Assembly: GCF_039595395.1 (NCBI RefSeq)
Contig: NZ_JBCNLP010000001.1
Span: 806,001-870,000, forward strand
Length of the DNA stretch: 64,000 nt
Direction of reading: 5' to 3'
DNA from: Novosphingobium sp.
GTDB lineage: Bacteria > Pseudomonadota > Alphaproteobacteria > Sphingomonadales > Sphingomonadaceae
The notes below the pieces were generated by a model. The model was not told where the DNA came from and did no database searches. It saw only the letters and a program-made list of their open reading frames with translations. The translations under genes were made by a program, and so were the position numbers. Shown piece by piece: positions 8,956-17,573 of this stretch (its first letter is position 1; every line of letters begins with the position of its first letter).

Positions 8956-10667
8956 TTCAGGGAGAAGCCGGGGGCCTGCGCATCGCCCTTGGGGCTGGCA
9001 GGTGCCGGTGGGGATGTGTCGGCCGGAGCAGACGCCTTGGCCTTCGCCAGGGCCTTGGCCTCGCGCTTGGACAGCGGAGCAGGCGCCGCGGCGGCGGGAT
9101 CGCTCAGCCCGACGCGGGGCGGGGCGGCATTGTCACCCGACACCGGGCCGGGGCGCACCGCGCCCGACTTGCCGTCGGTCAGCATGTTGCCGACCACCTC
9201 CTGCATGGTCGAGGGGTTCTGCAACCCGTCAGTGGGCAGCTTGATGTCCGCGGCATTGACCGGGCGCACCAGATAGGGGGTGACCACGATCACCAGCTCG
9301 CTCTCGCCGCGCTGGAAGTTGGTGGATTTGAACAGCGAGCCCAGCAGCGGAATGTCCCCCGCGCCCGGCAGCTTGGAGATGGTGTGCTGGGCGTTGTTCG
9401 ACAGCAGCCCGGCGATCATCATGCTCTGCCCCGACCCAAGCTCCACCGTGGTTTCGGCGCGGCGGATGGTGAGGGCAGGCACGCTGAAGCCGTTGAGCGA
9501 AACCGCCCCCTGCGAGGACAGCTCCGACACTTCCGGGCGCACGCGCAGCGAGATGCGGCCATCGGAGAGCACCGTGGGCGTATAGGCCAGCGAGACGCCG
9601 TAATTCTTGAACTCCACCGAGACGGTGCCAAGCCCGCTCGACATGGGGATGGGATATTCGCCGCCCGCCAGGAAGGTGCTGGTCTCGCCCGAGAGCGCGG
9701 TCAGGTTCGGTTCGGCCAGCGTGGTGACCAGACCGATCGATTCGCCCAGATCGAGCGAACCGAGCAGCGTCAGCCCCAGAAATTTCGTGCCCAGCGACAG
9801 GGCGGTCGAGCCGGTGAGATTGCTGGGGAAATTGTAGGTGGTGGGAGCGGGGACGAGCGTGTTGCCCTGCAGGACCACACCCTGCGGATTGGTGATCGTG
9901 CCCGGATTGTCGCCACGCGAAATGCCGAACTGCATGCCGTTGGTGCTGGTCGACTGGCCGGTCAGATTGCTGCCGATGGTGCGGCTCAGCGTGCGGCTGA
10001 CCTCGGCGATGCGCACATGCAGGCTGACCTGCAGGGGCGTTGCCGTGCGCAGGCGGCTGATGACCGTGGTCTTGTCGCCGGTCTTGTCGCCCATATAGGC
10101 CTGCACCAGGCGGGTGGCCTCGGCGGCATCCTCGGGCGCGGCGACGGTGCCGGTCAGCAACAGGGTGGTGGCGCCCAGCGTGGAGACGGTGACATGCGCC
10201 TCGGGCATGGCAACGCGCAGCATCTGGTCGACGCTGTCGATGTTGTTGCCCACGCGGATGTTGGCGGACCACACCACGCGGCCCTCGGCATTGCTGGCAT
10301 AGACGGTGGTCTCGCCGCTGCCCTTGCCATAGAGGTAGAGCTGGTGGTTCGACTTGACCTGAAGGTCGGCGATCTTGTCGTCGGCGATGAAGACGTCCTT
10401 CATCGTGCCGGGCAGATTGACGAGCTGGCCACGGCCCACCGACAGCACGATCTGGCCGGTCGGGCTGCTGATCGTGCCATTGGGCGCGGCGGTGTAATCG
10501 GGCGCGGGCGCGCGATAGTTGCTGCCGGCATGCACGGCGGGGCGCGCCGGATGATGGGCCTTGCGCGGCGCGGCCTGAGCCGGGGCAGCCATGCCGACCG
10601 ACAGCGTCACCGCCAGAAGTCCGGGGGCGCCCGCCGAAAGGAGAAGGGAGAGGAAACGGTTCTTCAT
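8952..10667 (-). CDS. cpaC: Tad pilus outer-membrane secretin CpaC / RcpA
   Basis: The product is a 571-aa secretin that forms the outer-membrane channel for Flp pili. It has an N-terminal signal peptide (residues 1-33), a pilus-assembly N-terminal domain (VGRGQLVNLPGTMKDVFIAD), a BON-like periplasmic domain near 140-180, and the secretin core with LAEPNLTALSGETSTFLAGG and VVTPYLVRPV. The last 70 residues are an Ala/Pro/Lys-rich tail. The ATG at 10667 is chosen; an upstream in-frame TTG at 10688 would precede the signal peptide by seven charged residues. Confidence 0.92.
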   Translation of the reverse strand: MKNRFLSLLLSAGAPGLLAVTLSVGMAAPAQAAPRKAHHPARPAVHAGSNYRAPAPDYTAAPNGTISSPTGQIVLSVGRGQLVNLPGTMKDVFIADDKIADLQVKSNHQLYLYGKGSGETTVYASNAEGRVVWSANIRVGNNIDSVDQMLRVAMPEAHVTVSTLGATTLLLTGTVAAPEDAAEATRLVQAYMGDKTGDKTTVISRLRTATPLQVSLHVRIAEVSRTLSRTIGSNLTGQSTSTNGMQFGISRGDNPGTITNPQGVVLQGNTLVPAPTTYNFPSNLTGSTALSLGTKFLGLTLLGSLDLGESIGLVTTLAEPNLTALSGETSTFLAGGEYPIPMSSGLGTVSVEFKNYGVSLAYTPTVLSDGRISLRVRPEVSELSSQGAVSLNGFSVPALTIRRAETTVELGSGQSMMIAGLLSNNAQHTISKLPGAGDIPLLGSLFKSTNFQRGESELVIVVTPYLVRPVNAADIKLPTDGLQNPSTMQEVVGNMLTDGKSGAVRPGPVSGDNAAPPRVGLSDPAAAAPAPLSKREAKALAKAKASAPADTSPPAPASPKGDAQAPGFSLN

Positions 10668-10684
10668 GGGATGATCCAGCCTTC

Positions 10685-11836
10685 TCAATTCACCGGGGCG
10701 GACGATGAGCCGCCGGTGCCGCCGAAGCTGGCCACGGGCTGGCTGGCGGTTCTCATGTTGCCGCCGCCGTCCGTCGGCCGCATGCCGCTCAGATCGACGT
10801 CCTTCGTATCGCTGCCGCGCATCACACGGACCTGGCCCGTCCGCGAAGGACCGACCGCCCCCACCGGCAGGTTGCGGCGCTGGAAGCGCGACACGTCACC
10901 GGCGGTGGCAAAGCTCGATCCGCGCTGGATGGCGCTGCCGTCCTCGAAGCGGCCGCCCACCAGCGTGGTGCGCGAGCCCGCCACGGGGCTGGCCAGATTG
11001 CCCTTGGCATTGGCCATGGCGCGGGCCTCGTCGGCCTTGGTTGCGCCATCGGTCAGCTTGACCGAACCATTGGCGATGGCGTGATCCAGATCGCTCTGAT
11101 TGTCCGCCAGCGAGCGGAGCACCAGGCTGAGCGAACCGCCCTGCTGCGCCACCTCGATCTTTTCGGCGATCTTGGGGGTCACTTCCAGCGTGGCGGTGTG
11201 GAAGGTGTGAACGATGGTCTTGCCATTGTTGGTTTCCTGCTCGGTCGACTGGTCGGTGGCCAGCACGCGCAGGTTCTTCAGGATGGTTTCGGTGGCGTAG
11301 AGGTCACGGTTGTCGGTGACACCGCCCGGAGGGGTCTGGGTCTGGGTGACCTTGACCGAGGTCGTCAGCATCAGGTCGACATGGTCGCCCGGAAAGACGA
11401 AACCGGCCACGCCCGACTTTTCCGACACGGTGATCGTCACCGCGCGCATGCCCGGCCCCAGCGCGGCGGCAAGGAAGCCGCGGTCGCCCGGTGCCACCAG
11501 CGCGCCGGTGGTCAGGGGCTGGCCGGCGGTGATCGGGAAGCGCACCACGGTGCCCAGCAGCTTGTTCATGTCGGTCTTGCCGTCCACGAAATAGGCGCCG
11601 TTGACCATGTTGCGGGGCCATTCCTGGAAATTGACCGCATCATTGGTGATGATCGTGCCGGGCTGCAGCGAGCGCTGGGCCACCAGCACGCGGGGGCCCT
11701 TGGGCAGCACGATCACGGGCAGAGCGGCCTGGACCTGCGGGGCGGGGCTGCCGCCCAACATGCTGCGGGCGGCAAGGGCGGTGGCAACAGCCACCACCAG
11801 CAGCCCCAGCATGATCATGACCTTCTTCTTGTCCAT
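10685..11836 (-). CDS. cpaB: Flp pilus assembly protein CpaB / RcpC
   Basis: The product is 383 aa. It has an N-terminal membrane anchor (MIMLGLLVVAVATALAARSM), then an SAF domain (residues about 45-110, RVLVAQRSLQPGTIITNDAV) and the RcpC-type domain containing GMRAVTITVSEKSGVAGFVF and PGDHVDLMLT. It is periplasmic, and thought to assist the CpaC secretin. It lies 83 nt downstream of cpaA and 17 nt upstream of cpaC, in the same operon. Confidence 0.92.
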   Translation of the reverse strand: MDKKKVMIMLGLLVVAVATALAARSMLGGSPAPQVQAALPVIVLPKGPRVLVAQRSLQPGTIITNDAVNFQEWPRNMVNGAYFVDGKTDMNKLLGTVVRFPITAGQPLTTGALVAPGDRGFLAAALGPGMRAVTITVSEKSGVAGFVFPGDHVDLMLTTSVKVTQTQTPPGGVTDNRDLYATETILKNLRVLATDQSTEQETNNGKTIVHTFHTATLEVTPKIAEKIEVAQQGGSLSLVLRSLADNQSDLDHAIANGSVKLTDGATKADEARAMANAKGNLASPVAGSRTTLVGGRFEDGSAIQRGSSFATAGDVSRFQRRNLPVGAVGPSRTGQVRVMRGSDTKDVDLSGMRPTDGGGNMRTASQPVASFGGTGGSSSAPVN

Positions 11837-11919
11837 GGCTCTGTCAGCCCCTCACACACAAATCACTGCGTAAACCGCGCTGATGCGCGAAAATGGTTAA
11901 TATCGAGTCACTCGCCTGT

Positions 11920-12405
11920 TCATCCTGCCGCCCCGCCCGCGCTGAGCTGGGGCAGGTAGTCCGCGGCCAGGATCCACAGCCCGGCAATGGCGATGGCGAT
12001 GCCGTAAGGGATGGCCAGCTTCTCGCGCTGGCGGCGGGCGATGTGCCAAAAGGCGAGAACCACGGTGAGAATCCCGCCCGCCAGCGCCATCACGATCAGC
12101 AGATGGGCAAACCACAGCGGCTTGATCCACAGCGCCAGCGCGGTCAGCAGCTTCACGTCGCCACCGCCCATCGCGCCCACGGCGAAAAGCCCGGTCAGCA
12201 CGGCAAAGGCACCGACCGCGACTCCAAGCTGCCAGCCGATGTCCACCAGTCCGAGGCCCTGCGCCCACCAGAACAGCGGGGCGCACAGCGCAATGGCCAG
12301 ATTGAGGCCATTGTCGATCTGTCGACGGCGCGTGTCGGTCACGGCCGCCACCAGCAGGGCGATTGCCAAGCCTCCAAGCAGACCGTAGGACAGCGAAACC
12401 CCCAT
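11920..12405 (-). CDS. cpaA: Prepilin peptidase CpaA / TadV
   Basis: This short A24-family aspartic peptidase (161 aa) cleaves and prepares Flp prepilin and pseudopilins in the inner membrane. Both catalytic aspartates are visible: one in VTDTRRRQIDN near residue 26 and one in the GGGD motif of MGGGDVKLLTALALW near residue 78. At least four hydrophobic helices are apparent. The ATG at 12405 has a G-rich site a few bases upstream (AGGGGGTTCC) and begins the first helix. It is the first gene of the operon; no flp pilin gene lies upstream, where the divergent hydrolase begins. Confidence 0.88.
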   Translation of the reverse strand: MGVSLSYGLLGGLAIALLVAAVTDTRRRQIDNGLNLAIALCAPLFWWAQGLGLVDIGWQLGVAVGAFAVLTGLFAVGAMGGGDVKLLTALALWIKPLWFAHLLIVMALAGGILTVVLAFWHIARRQREKLAIPYGIAIAIAGLWILAADYLPQLSAGGAAG

Positions 12406-12490
12406 GGAACCCCCTAGTAAAACGTGGGGAAGTTTTAGCTCGGAATCACTTACCAAACGGTAACCAACGAGAAGGTCAGAAATCAGGCAC
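12406..12490. promoter_or_regulatory. Divergent promoter region with a 5-bp palindrome
   Basis: This 85-bp gap separates cpaA (minus) and the alpha/beta hydrolase (plus). It contains the inverted repeat TTACC-AAAC-GGTAA at 12450-12463, centrally placed, and must hold at least the Tad operon promoter. No confident -35/-10 pair was assigned. The palindrome could be an operator, but that is inference. Confidence 0.35.
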
Positions 12491-13477
12491 ATGCCGGAGT
12501 ATGAGCAAGTCGATCTGGCTCCTTCGGGGCGCCGTCTGCCAGCAGGATCGCATGAGGATGCGTGGCTCACACCCGATGGCTGGAGGCTGCGCCGGCTGAC
12601 CGTTCCGCCCCTGCCGGGCACCCCCGCGCGGGGCCGGTTGCTGTTCCTGCCGGGGCGTGGCGACATCTTCGAAAAGCATCTGGAATTCTTCGAGGAATTG
12701 CAGCAGCGCGGCTGGCATGTCACCAGTTTCGACTGGCGCGGGCAGGGCGGTTCCGGGCGTCTGGGGCTCGACACCACCACCGGTCATATCGAGGACTTCT
12801 CGGTCTGGCTCGATGACCTTTCGGCCTTCTGGCAGGACTGGTTTCGCCCCGGTGAGGGCCCCCATGTGCTGGTGGGCCATTCGATGGGCGGTCATCTGGC
12901 CCTGCGCGCCGTGGCCGAGCGCAAGGTTAACCCCGATGCGGTGATTCTCTCCGCCCCGATGCTGGGATTCTTCGCCCCCGGCCTGCCCGTCTGGTTACAG
13001 CATCTTTACGCGCGCACCATGGCCGCTCTGGGCGATTCGCGGCGCCCGGCGTGGAAGGGCGGCGAGAAGCCCGGCTCCACCACCGCGCTGCGCATGCATC
13101 TGCTCACCCATGACGAGCGCCGCCACGACGACGAGATGTGGTGGCGCGACCGGCGCCCCGATCTGGGCACCGGCGCGGCAAGCTGGCGCTGGATGGAGCG
13201 CGCCGTGGCCTCGCGCCGCGCGCTCTTCGCGCCCGGTGTGCTGGAAGGCGTTCATGTGCCGGTGCTGCTGATCTCCACCAGCTCGGACCGGCTCGTCAGC
13301 CATGGCGCCGTGGTGGAGGCCGCAAGGCGCCTGCCCGATGCGACACTGATCGCACTGGGCAAGGAGGCCCGCCACGAGGTGCTGCGTGAGGTCGATGCGG
13401 TGCGCGCGCCGCTGATCGCCGCAATCCATGGCTTCCTCGATGAGCGGGCACCCAAAAGCGTTAATGCAAAGTCTTGA
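12491..13477 (+). CDS. Alpha/beta hydrolase, lysophospholipase-like
   Basis: The product is 328 aa and resembles the serine aminopeptidase S33 / monoglyceride-lipase group. The oxyanion region FLPGRGDIFEKHLEFFEEL is followed by FDWRGQGGSGR, the nucleophile elbow GHSMGGH (near residue 138), an acid near LLISTSSDRLVS, and a C-terminal His in GKEARHEVLREVD. There is no signal peptide, so it is probably cytosolic. The substrate is not known; lysophospholipid or another ester is the family expectation. It is divergent from cpaA. Confidence 0.85.
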   Translation: MPEYEQVDLAPSGRRLPAGSHEDAWLTPDGWRLRRLTVPPLPGTPARGRLLFLPGRGDIFEKHLEFFEELQQRGWHVTSFDWRGQGGSGRLGLDTTTGHIEDFSVWLDDLSAFWQDWFRPGEGPHVLVGHSMGGHLALRAVAERKVNPDAVILSAPMLGFFAPGLPVWLQHLYARTMAALGDSRRPAWKGGEKPGSTTALRMHLLTHDERRHDDEMWWRDRRPDLGTGAASWRWMERAVASRRALFAPGVLEGVHVPVLLISTSSDRLVSHGAVVEAARRLPDATLIALGKEARHEVLREVDAVRAPLIAAIHGFLDERAPKSVNAKS

Positions 13478-13508
13478 CGCGCGGCGCCTGCGGGCCAAGG
13501 GAGCCCGC

Positions 13509-14600
13509 ATGAGCTTCTCTTGCGATATCGCCATTGTCGGCGCTGGCATGGCCGGGGCCTCGCTGGCCGCCGCGCTGCTTGGCCATGGCGCGCGCGGGCG
13601 CATCCTGCTGATCGAGGGCGAGGCGCGGCCCGGCTATCACGCCACCGGCCGCTCCGCCGCCTTCTGGCACGAAACCTATGGCGGTCCCGGCGTGCAGCCC
13701 TTGAGCCAGGCTTCGGGCCCGGCACTGCATGCGCTGGGCGTGCTTCACCAAAGGCGTGGCCTGACACTGGCCCGCAAGGGGCAGGAGGCCGAGCTGGAGG
13801 CCTTCGTCGCCCGCTTCGCCGCGCTGGGCGTGCGCATCTCCATCGTCGATCGCGCGATCCTTACCCATTACGTCCCCGGCCTGAGCGCCGATTACGTGCT
13901 GGGCGCGCTGGAGGAGGATTGCTGCGACATCGACGTGGCCGCGCTCCACCAGCATTACCTTGCCGAGGCCCGGCAGGGCGGTGTGGAACTGCTGTGCGAT
14001 GCCCGCGTCGCTGGCGTGGCGCGCGACGGCGATGGCTGGGCCCTGACCTTTGCCGATGGGCGCAGCATTCAGGCCGGGCTGATCGTCAACGCCGCCGGAG
14101 CATGGGCCGACGAGCTGGCCGCCATGGCCGGGGCTGCGCCGCTGGGCATCACGCCCTACCGACGCACGATGGTGCAGGCCCGCGTCGATCCGGCGCCCAC
14201 CAACAACCTGCCGCTGGTGCTGGATCTGGACGAAAGCTTCTATTTCAAGCCCGAATCCGGCCGCCTCTGGCTGACGCCTCACGATGAAACCCCGACCCCG
14301 CCTTGCGACGCCGCCCCCGAGGAGATCGATGTTGCCGTGGCGGTGGACCGCCTGCAGCAGATCACCGACTGGCGCGTCGAGCGGATCGAGCACCGCTGGG
14401 CGGGGTTGCGCAGCTTCGCGCCCGATCGGCTGCCGGTCTATGGGTTCGATCCCGAGGTGCCGGGGTTCTTCTGGTGCGCGGGGCAGGGTGGGTTTGGCAT
14501 CCAGACCGCACCGGAAGGCAGTGATCTGGCGGCGCGGTTGCTGTTGGGGCTGGAGCCGGGGGTGGTCTCACCTGAGGCTTACGGGCCGGGAAGATTTTAA
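13509..14600 (+). CDS. FAD-dependent oxidoreductase (DAO family)
   Basis: This D-amino-acid-oxidase-type flavoprotein (363 aa) starts with the dinucleotide fold CDIAIVGAGMAGASLAAALL and then an E-containing ribose-binding strand (LLIEGEARPGYHATGR). The second FAD segment LIVNAAGAWADELAAMAG and the C-terminal GFDPEVPGFFWCAGQGGFGI are typical of DadA/GlyOx-like enzymes. The substrate cannot be read; an amine or 2-hydroxy acid is likely. The ATG at 13509 begins just before the Rossmann motif; the frame is open upstream, but that stretch overlaps the hydrolase gene. Its stop lies 7 nt before repeat copy 3. Confidence 0.85.
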   Translation: MSFSCDIAIVGAGMAGASLAAALLGHGARGRILLIEGEARPGYHATGRSAAFWHETYGGPGVQPLSQASGPALHALGVLHQRRGLTLARKGQEAELEAFVARFAALGVRISIVDRAILTHYVPGLSADYVLGALEEDCCDIDVAALHQHYLAEARQGGVELLCDARVAGVARDGDGWALTFADGRSIQAGLIVNAAGAWADELAAMAGAAPLGITPYRRTMVQARVDPAPTNNLPLVLDLDESFYFKPESGRLWLTPHDETPTPPCDAAPEEIDVAVAVDRLQQITDWRVERIEHRWAGLRSFAPDRLPVYGFDPEVPGFFWCAGQGGFGIQTAPEGSDLAARLLLGLEPGVVSPEAYGPGRF

Positions 14601-14605
14601 GGACA

Positions 14606-14841
14606 ATGCGAGGGGGTTACCCCCTCGCGCTCCCATGACGTCTCCCGACGCATGGGCAGCGGCGCCGCATCGTGGTGCACAGACTATCCACCTGCGCCAC
14701 CTTGGGCGCCGCAGGCAGTCGGTCTTCGATGGGCTGCGCTTGGAGTTTTTTGCCTGCGGCGCGGCAAGCTGAGCGCAAGGCCGAACCCGTGGCGCAACGC
14801 AGACATTAAAGGGAGCGCGAGGGCGATGGCCCTCGCATCTT
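14606..14841 (+). repeat. Intergenic hairpin-ended repeat, copy 3
   Basis: It fills the gap between two convergent genes. The left hairpin is 14608-14628, 7 nt after the oxidoreductase stop. The right hairpin is 14817-14836, 12 nt before the rnhA stop. The central GGCGCCGCAGGC / GCCTGCGGCGC pair lies around 14707-14763. It has the same orientation as copy 1. Confidence 0.87.
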
Positions 14842-14848
14842 CCTAAAC

Positions 14849-15289
14849 CTACTTCTTCCCCACCGAAACCGCCGCATCGCTGGCCAGCTTGTCCACGCGC
14901 TCGTTTTCAGCGTGGCCGGCGTGGCCCTTCACCCATTGCCAGTCGATCTTGTGCGGCTTGGCGACGATCAGCATCTCGCGCCACAGGTCCTCGTTGGCGA
15001 CGGGTTCCTTCTTGGCGTTGACCCAGCCCTTTTTCTGCCAGCCGAAGACCCATTTGGTGATGCCGTCGATCACATAGCGCGAATCGGTGCTGAGCGTCAC
15101 CGCGCAGGGCTGGTTCAGCGCCGCCAGAGCGCGGATCACCGCCGTCATTTCCATGCGGTTGTTGGTGGTTTCCTTTTCCGCGCCAACGAGTTCTTTTTCA
15201 TGGCTTCCCATGCGCAGGAAGGCGGCCCAGCCGCCGGGGCCGGGGTTGCCCTTGCAGGCGCCGTCGGTGAAGATTTCGACGTCCTTCAT
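14849..15289 (-). CDS. rnhA: Ribonuclease HI
   Basis: Degrades RNA in RNA-DNA hybrids. The product is 146 aa, the family size. The catalytic carboxylates are visible in EIFTDGACKGNPGPGG (Asp), NNRMEMTAVIRAL (Glu) and LSTDSRYVIDG (Asp), with the late HAGHAENERVDKLA motif supplying His and Asp. The start overlaps the thrB stop by 4 nt, so thrB and rnhA are co-transcribed, in the order usual for sphingomonads. Confidence 0.95.
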   Translation of the reverse strand: MKDVEIFTDGACKGNPGPGGWAAFLRMGSHEKELVGAEKETTNNRMEMTAVIRALAALNQPCAVTLSTDSRYVIDGITKWVFGWQKKGWVNAKKEPVANEDLWREMLIVAKPHKIDWQWVKGHAGHAENERVDKLASDAAVSVGKK

Positions 15290-16305
15290 GCGAAGACATC
15301 CGCATGGGCGGGATCGGCATAGAAGGCGAGGCGGCGGGCGAAGGCCAGCGGGTCCTTGCGGACCACCAGCGCGTCCTGCGGCGTGTTGATCCAGTCATAG
15401 GCGCGGGTGGAGAGGAAGCGCATCGCCGCGCCGCGGGCCAGCACCGGCAGGGCTTCGCGTTCTTCCACGCTCAAGGGCCGGACCGATTCGTAGCCCTTCA
15501 GCAGCGCGGCCGAGATGGCTGGGTTGAAGTTGCGCCCGGCATTGTCGAAGCACCATGCGGCGTGGGTAACGGCCACGTCATAGGCGATGATGTCGGTGCA
15601 GGAGAAGTAGAAGTCGATCAGGCCGGTGACGGTTTCGCCCAGCATCAGCACATTGTCCGGGAAGAGGTCGGCATGGACGACGCCGGTGGGCAGATGGCGC
15701 GGCCAGTTGGCGTCGAGGAAGGCCAGTTCCCGCGTGACGGTCTCGCCCAGCGCGGGGTCGATGGTGGCAAGCTCTTCGGGTTTGCAGGCTTCGAGCAGGT
15801 CGCGCCATTCGGGCAGGGCCAGCGTGTTGCGGCGGTTCTGGTCATAGCCTTCGACGGCCTTGTGCATCTGCGCCAGCGCGATGCCCACCGCATGGGCCTG
15901 TGCCGGTGTGGGCAGGCTGACCGAGACACCGGGCAGAAATTCGATCAGCGCGACGACCTTTTCCTCGCCATCCGGCCCGGTCAGGCTGCGGAAGGAGGCG
16001 CCATCGCGGTCATGGATGGTGCGGGGGACGGGGCAGCCCTTGTCGGCCAGATGGTCGAGCAGGCCGAGGAAGAAGGGCAGGTCCGCGATTTCGGTGCGGC
16101 CCTCGAACATCGTCAGGATGAAGCGTGCGCCCCCGTTTTCCGAATAATGCCCGGTTTTGCCGCCCCCGTAACCTGTCGTCTCGATCAGCCAGTTGCTGTT
16201 CGAGACGCCCTCGGCAATGCCCTTGGCCGATACGAGGTCGCCCACATTGAAGGCGCAGATCAGCTCGCCCAGCGCCTCGGCACCAAGATGGGTGTAGACG
16301 GCCAT
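15286..16305 (-). CDS. thrB: Homoserine kinase, choline-kinase-like type
   Basis: Phosphorylates homoserine in threonine biosynthesis. The 339-aa protein belongs to the APH/aminoglycoside-phosphotransferase fold group, not to the GHMP kinases. It shows VYTHLGAEALGELICAFNVG at the start, the phosphotransfer loop GVVHADLFPDNVL near residue 195, and the metal-binding LIDFYFSCTDIIAYD. It starts about 180 nt downstream of ispH, with two palindromic repeats in between. Confidence 0.92.
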   Translation of the reverse strand: MAVYTHLGAEALGELICAFNVGDLVSAKGIAEGVSNSNWLIETTGYGGGKTGHYSENGGARFILTMFEGRTEIADLPFFLGLLDHLADKGCPVPRTIHDRDGASFRSLTGPDGEEKVVALIEFLPGVSVSLPTPAQAHAVGIALAQMHKAVEGYDQNRRNTLALPEWRDLLEACKPEELATIDPALGETVTRELAFLDANWPRHLPTGVVHADLFPDNVLMLGETVTGLIDFYFSCTDIIAYDVAVTHAAWCFDNAGRNFNPAISAALLKGYESVRPLSVEEREALPVLARGAAMRFLSTRAYDWINTPQDALVVRKDPLAFARRLAFYADPAHADVFA

Positions 16306-16326
16306 GATTCCCCCGAAGTCCCTGAA

Positions 16327-16432
16327 GCGTTTTCAAGCCGGGTGGTTTCACCCGGCGCCTTGTGAAAACGCGGCAACCAAACAATCAGCGTTTTCAAGCC
16401 GGGTGGTTCCACCCTGCGCCTTGCGAAAACGC
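16327..16432. repeat. Pair of tandem 45-bp palindromic repeats
   Basis: Two copies of a 45-bp unit, at 16327-16371 and 16388-16432 (period 61), begin GCGTTTTCAAGCCGGGTGG and end with GCGAAAACGC or GTGAAAACGC. Each folds into a hairpin with outer arms GCGTTTTC/GAAAACGC and an inner stem around CCGGGTGG/CCACCC. They lie between ispH and thrB on the minus strand and resemble REP/BIME-type extragenic palindromes. No other copy was seen in this window. Confidence 0.75.
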
Positions 16433-16449
16433 GGTCAGCACATGCATGA

Positions 16450-16480
16450 AGCGGCTGATCCGGCATTCGGATCAGCCGCT
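16450..16480 (-). terminator. Hairpin just after ispH, probable terminator
   Basis: A perfect 12-bp inverted repeat, AGCGGCTGATCC (16450-16461) and GGATCAGCCGCT (16469-16480), with a 7-nt loop. It starts 6 nt past the ispH stop in the direction of transcription. A U-run is lacking, so rho-independent action is plausible rather than shown. Confidence 0.55.
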
Positions 16481-16486
16481 CCTGAA

Positions 16487-17482
16487 TCAGTCGGCCAGTT
16501 GGCGCGGCAGCTTGAAGATCATCTTCTCTTCCGTCGTCACCACGGTTTCCTCGGTGACGGAGCGGAAGGTGGAGAGCAGATCGATGACCTCGCGCACCAG
16601 CGTCTCGGGCGCGCTCGCGCCGGCGGTCAGGCCCAGCGTGTCGACGCCGTCCAGCCATGCCGGATCGATCTCGGAGGCGCGCTGCACCAGACGGGCGGGC
16701 GTGCCGCCGCGCGTGGACACTTCGACCAGACGCATCGAGTTCGAGGAATTGGGCGCACCGATCACGAACAGCAGGTCGCATTGCGGCGCGATCGCCTTGA
16801 CCGCCGCCTGACGGTTCGAGGTGGCGTAGCAGATGTCTTCCGCGCGGGGGCCGTTGATCTGCGGATAGCGGTTGCGCAGGGCGCGCACGATTTCCGCCGT
16901 ATCGTCGACCGAGAGGGTGGTCTGGGTCAGGAAGCCCAGCGCATCCTCGGTGGTGAAGGGCAGGTCCAGCACGTCCTGCACGGTTTCCACCAGCGTGATC
17001 GTGCCCTCGGGCACCTGGCCCAGCGTGCCGATCACCTCGGGGTGGCCCTTGTGGCCGATGAAGATGATGTGGCGCCCGGCCTCGATCTGGCGCTCGGCCT
17101 GGCGGTGCACCTTGCTGACCAGCGGGCAGGTGGCGTCCAGCCAGTCCAGCCCGCGATCATCGGCCAGGGCGGGAATCGACTTGGGCACGCCGTGGGCCGA
17201 GAAGATGACGGGCGCGCCATCGGGCACCTCGTCCAGTTCCTCGACGAAGATCGCGCCCTTTTCCTTCAGCCCGTCGACCACGAAACGGTTATGGACGATC
17301 TCGTGCCGGACATAGACCGGGGCGCCGAATTTGCGAATCGCGCGTTCCACGATCTCGATCGCGCGATCGACACCGGCGCAAAAGCCGCGCGGCGCGGCGA
17401 TCAGCAGGCGGAGCGGGGCCAGATCAGCGCTGGGCGCGACATCTGCAGCGACAGGGGCGGTAGCCGGAAAGGAAGCGTTCAT
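16487..17482 (-). CDS. ispH: 4-hydroxy-3-methylbut-2-enyl diphosphate reductase
   Basis: Last enzyme of the MEP isoprenoid pathway, a 4Fe-4S protein that makes IPP and DMAPP. The product is 331 aa. The three cluster cysteines are visible in PRGFCAGVDRAIEIVE, DATCPLVSKVHRQ and DICYATSNRQAAV; the SAHGVP and TTLSVDDTAEIV motifs also match. A non-conserved N-terminal stretch of about 28 residues precedes LRLLIAAPRGF, so a shorter start is possible. The lipoprotein gene is divergent from it. Confidence 0.95.
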   Translation of the reverse strand: MNASFPATAPVAADVAPSADLAPLRLLIAAPRGFCAGVDRAIEIVERAIRKFGAPVYVRHEIVHNRFVVDGLKEKGAIFVEELDEVPDGAPVIFSAHGVPKSIPALADDRGLDWLDATCPLVSKVHRQAERQIEAGRHIIFIGHKGHPEVIGTLGQVPEGTITLVETVQDVLDLPFTTEDALGFLTQTTLSVDDTAEIVRALRNRYPQINGPRAEDICYATSNRQAAVKAIAPQCDLLFVIGAPNSSNSMRLVEVSTRGGTPARLVQRASEIDPAWLDGVDTLGLTAGASAPETLVREVIDLLSTFRSVTEETVVTTEEKMIFKLPRQLAD

Positions 17483-17573
17483 GCTGCCGCCTCTAGCGCT
17501 TTGCGGCGCGGGCCGCTAGGGCAGGCTGCAAGATAACACGCCGGATCGAAGATGCCGGAGACTTCCAAGGAAT

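Noticed and set aside
12406..12490. An flp pilin gene hidden upstream of cpaA
   Set aside because: The gap is only 85 bp with no hydrophobic pilin-like frame.
16327..16432. CRISPR array
   Set aside because: Only two units with a 16-bp spacer, the units are long palindromes, and there are no cas genes.
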